Assembly (NCBI RefSeq): GCF_050485565.1
Contig: NZ_JBJHBQ010000001.1
Span: forward strand, 310,001 to 374,000
Origin: Glycocaulis sp050485565
GTDB taxonomy: Bacteria > Pseudomonadota > Alphaproteobacteria > Caulobacterales > Maricaulaceae
DNA: 64,000 nt
Direction of reading: 5' to 3'
Below are positions 62,724-64,000 of this stretch, one piece after another. Under the pieces are notes generated by a model. The model made no database searches and was not told the origin of the DNA. It saw only the letters and a program-made list of their open reading frames with translations. Position numbers and translations under genes: made by a program. Numbering within the stretch: position 1 is the first letter of the stretch; the number at the start of each line of letters is the position of its first letter.

Positions 62724-63675
62724 TTCCGGCTTCCTTGTCAGTAGTGGTGGCGGGAACCGGGTCCAGCCAGTTCCAACGGTCGGGCGTGCGCCCCTCAAAC
62801 AGGCCGAAGAAACGGTCCTGCAGGCATTTGGTGATCTCGCCGGGGCCGCCTGCACGGGTGGGCTTGCGGTCGACCGAGCGCACAGGGGTCAGCTCGACCG
62901 CCGTGCCAGTGAAGAAAATCTCGTCGGCGAGGTAGAGAATCTCGCGCGGCAAAGCCTGCTCGACGACTTCAATGCCTTCGGCCTTTGCCAGCTTGATGAT
63001 GCTGTCGCGCGTAATGCCCTGCAGGATGGACGAGGCTGCCGGCGGGGTGAGGATGCGGCCATCTTTCACCGCAAAAATGTTCTCGCCTGCGCCTTCAGAG
63101 AGGCGGCCTTCGGTATCAAGACCAATGCCTTCGGCAAAACCGTTCAGCTTGGCTTCGCGCGAGATAAGGAAGCTGGAGAGATAATTGCCGCCCGCCTTGG
63201 CACCGGTCGGAGCCGTATTGGGCGCAAGCCGGTTCCAGGAGGAGACGCAGACATCCACGCCCTTGGTGCGGCCCTCGTCACCGAGGTATGCACCCCATGG
63301 GAAAGCGGCCATGTAGATTTCCACCGGCGGCAGGGTCAGCGGCGCAACACCGATCGAGCCATAGCCCAGGAACGCCACGGGGCGGATATAGGCAGAACGC
63401 AGATTATTGGCGGCTACCGTATCCAGACAGGCTTTGGTCAGCGCTTCAGCGTCATAGTCCAGCTCGATGCCGTAGATCTTGGCCGAATCCACCAGGCGCT
63501 GCATGTGATCATGCACGCGGAAACCCATCGGCCCGTCCGGCGTGTCATAGACGCGAATACCCTCAAACAGCGAGGTGCCATAGTGCAGCGCGTGGGTGAG
63601 CACATGCACTTGGGCGTCCTGCCAGCGTATAAGCTGGCCGTTGTGCCAGATGTGTTCGACTTCCTGAATGCTCAT
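62701..63675 (-). CDS. ilvE: Branched-chain amino acid aminotransferase
   Basis: PLP enzyme for the last step of leucine, isoleucine and valine synthesis. About 324 residues, with HALHYGTSLFEGIRVY, the PLP-lysine block TGAKAGGNYLSSFLISREA, EGAGENIFAVKDG and FFTGTAVELTPVRSVD, extremely close to the gammaproteobacterial enzyme. The chosen start is MSIQEVEHIWHNG. It overlaps leuC by 23 bases and follows leuA by ten bases, forming the leuA-ilvE-leuCD cluster. Confidence 0.97.
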   Translation of the reverse strand: MSIQEVEHIWHNGQLIRWQDAQVHVLTHALHYGTSLFEGIRVYDTPDGPMGFRVHDHMQRLVDSAKIYGIELDYDAEALTKACLDTVAANNLRSAYIRPVAFLGYGSIGVAPLTLPPVEIYMAAFPWGAYLGDEGRTKGVDVCVSSWNRLAPNTAPTGAKAGGNYLSSFLISREAKLNGFAEGIGLDTEGRLSEGAGENIFAVKDGRILTPPAASSILQGITRDSIIKLAKAEGIEVVEQALPREILYLADEIFFTGTAVELTPVRSVDRKPTRAGGPGEITKCLQDRFFGLFEGRTPDRWNWLDPVPATTTDKEAGNGTRIAV

Positions 63676-63685
63676 CGGCGTATTC

Positions 63686-64000
63686 CTATTCTGCTGCGAC
63701 ACCATTGGCCGCTGGATGATCGGAGCCGTTGCCCGCGCGATGGCGGGCTACGGCGCTGGCATTGCACAGCGCATCTATATACGCGCCAACACAGGCGGGC
63801 AGGATATCGCGGTTACGCGCGCGCCCGGTAAAGCTTTCACCGCTGCTGGTGACTGACATTTCAATCAGCACATCGGCGATCTGGGCCTTGCTGCCTGAAT
63901 CTTCGGCTTCAGCCGCGATGTAGCGCATATCGATAGACTCAACGCTGGCCGCGACACCGATAATATGGCTTACTGCCAGAAAGGCCGCGTCCATGGCGCC
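63686..64000 (-). CDS. leuA: 2-isopropylmalate synthase, C-terminal part (start outside window)
   Basis: The last 104 codons of LeuA. The visible part is the regulatory (leucine-binding) domain: VDAAFLAVSHIIG-like GAMDAAFLAVSHIIG, then AEDSGSKAQIADVLIEMSVT and ILPACVGAYIDALCNAS near the end. The frame runs off the window edge. Following genes are ilvE and leuCD, which fits the leucine pathway. Confidence 0.85.
   Translation of the reverse strand, partial: GAMDAAFLAVSHIIGVAASVESIDMRYIAAEAEDSGSKAQIADVLIEMSVTSSGESFTGRARNRDILPACVGAYIDALCNASAVARHRAGNGSDHPAANGVAAE

Noticed and set aside
63994..64000. ATG at 63994 as a complete small gene start
   Set aside because: The frame continues upstream through the window edge and the protein is clearly the C-terminal domain of LeuA.

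Overview
The window is a GC-rich chromosomal segment of a free-living alphaproteobacterium, most likely of the Caulobacterales/Maricaulales (Hyphomonadaceae or Maricaulaceae) type. The signs are alphaproteobacterial-style fabA-fabB and nrdB, the order rlmN, rsmB, rpe, heparinase-like, purH, and many exported peptidases and lipoproteins typical of aquatic protein-eating heterotrophs. The species assignment is inference. Almost all of it is ordinary housekeeping DNA. No rRNA, tRNA, CRISPR array, transposase or prophage was found. 

Layout. 1-3.3 kb: glycolytic operon gap, pgk, class I fba (minus strand, fba cut by the window edge). 3.3-13 kb (minus): argE, an FKBP lipoprotein, an SRPBCC protein, an exported S9 peptidase, an M16 peptidase and a lone double-ATPase peptide-type ABC protein. 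13.2-17 kb: an orphan cytoplasmic histidine kinase with about eight PAS domains. 17-21.6 kb: an archaeal-type valS, hslV without hslU, and an M19 dipeptidase. 21.6-26.1 kb: a palindromic repeat pair, small membrane proteins, an acyltransferase, and a TPP riboswitch controlling a two-gene unit (unknown membrane protein with a PH-like tail, then thiC). 26.2-28.3 kb: an A/T-rich DUF262-HNH gene of foreign look, followed by about 0.8 kb of non-coding DNA with palindromes. 28.3-32.3 kb (minus): nrdB with tandem NrdR-like boxes, fabB, fabA and an SH3-type protein. 32.3-35.5 kb: a metallo-beta-lactamase-fold protein, an A/T-rich islet with two small membrane proteins and a fatty-acid-hydroxylase remnant, and a conserved hypothetical. 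35.6-46.5 kb (plus): rlmN, a 2OG-Fe(II) oxygenase, rsmB, rpe, a heparinase II/III-like protein, purH, two exported proteins and an AGCS symporter. 46.5-54.5 kb: a DUF3445 haem protein, VanZ, bioB, proBA, uup and a DUF1254 protein. 54.5-64 kb (minus): a Baeyer-Villiger-type monooxygenase, a type B carboxylesterase, leuS, and the branched-chain amino acid cluster leuA, ilvE, leuC, leuD. 

The genes give glycolysis, arginine, proline, leucine, biotin, thiamine, purine, unsaturated fatty acid and deoxynucleotide synthesis, plus peptide scavenging. The most interesting items are the TPP-riboswitch operon with its uncharacterised membrane protein and a Shine-Dalgarno inside the switch, the solitary DUF262-HNH gene (a candidate defence nuclease), a palindromic repeat read in frame inside thiC, a covarying REP family, tandem NrdR boxes framing a CtrA-like site, and two aminoacyl-tRNA synthetases of types unusual for this class.
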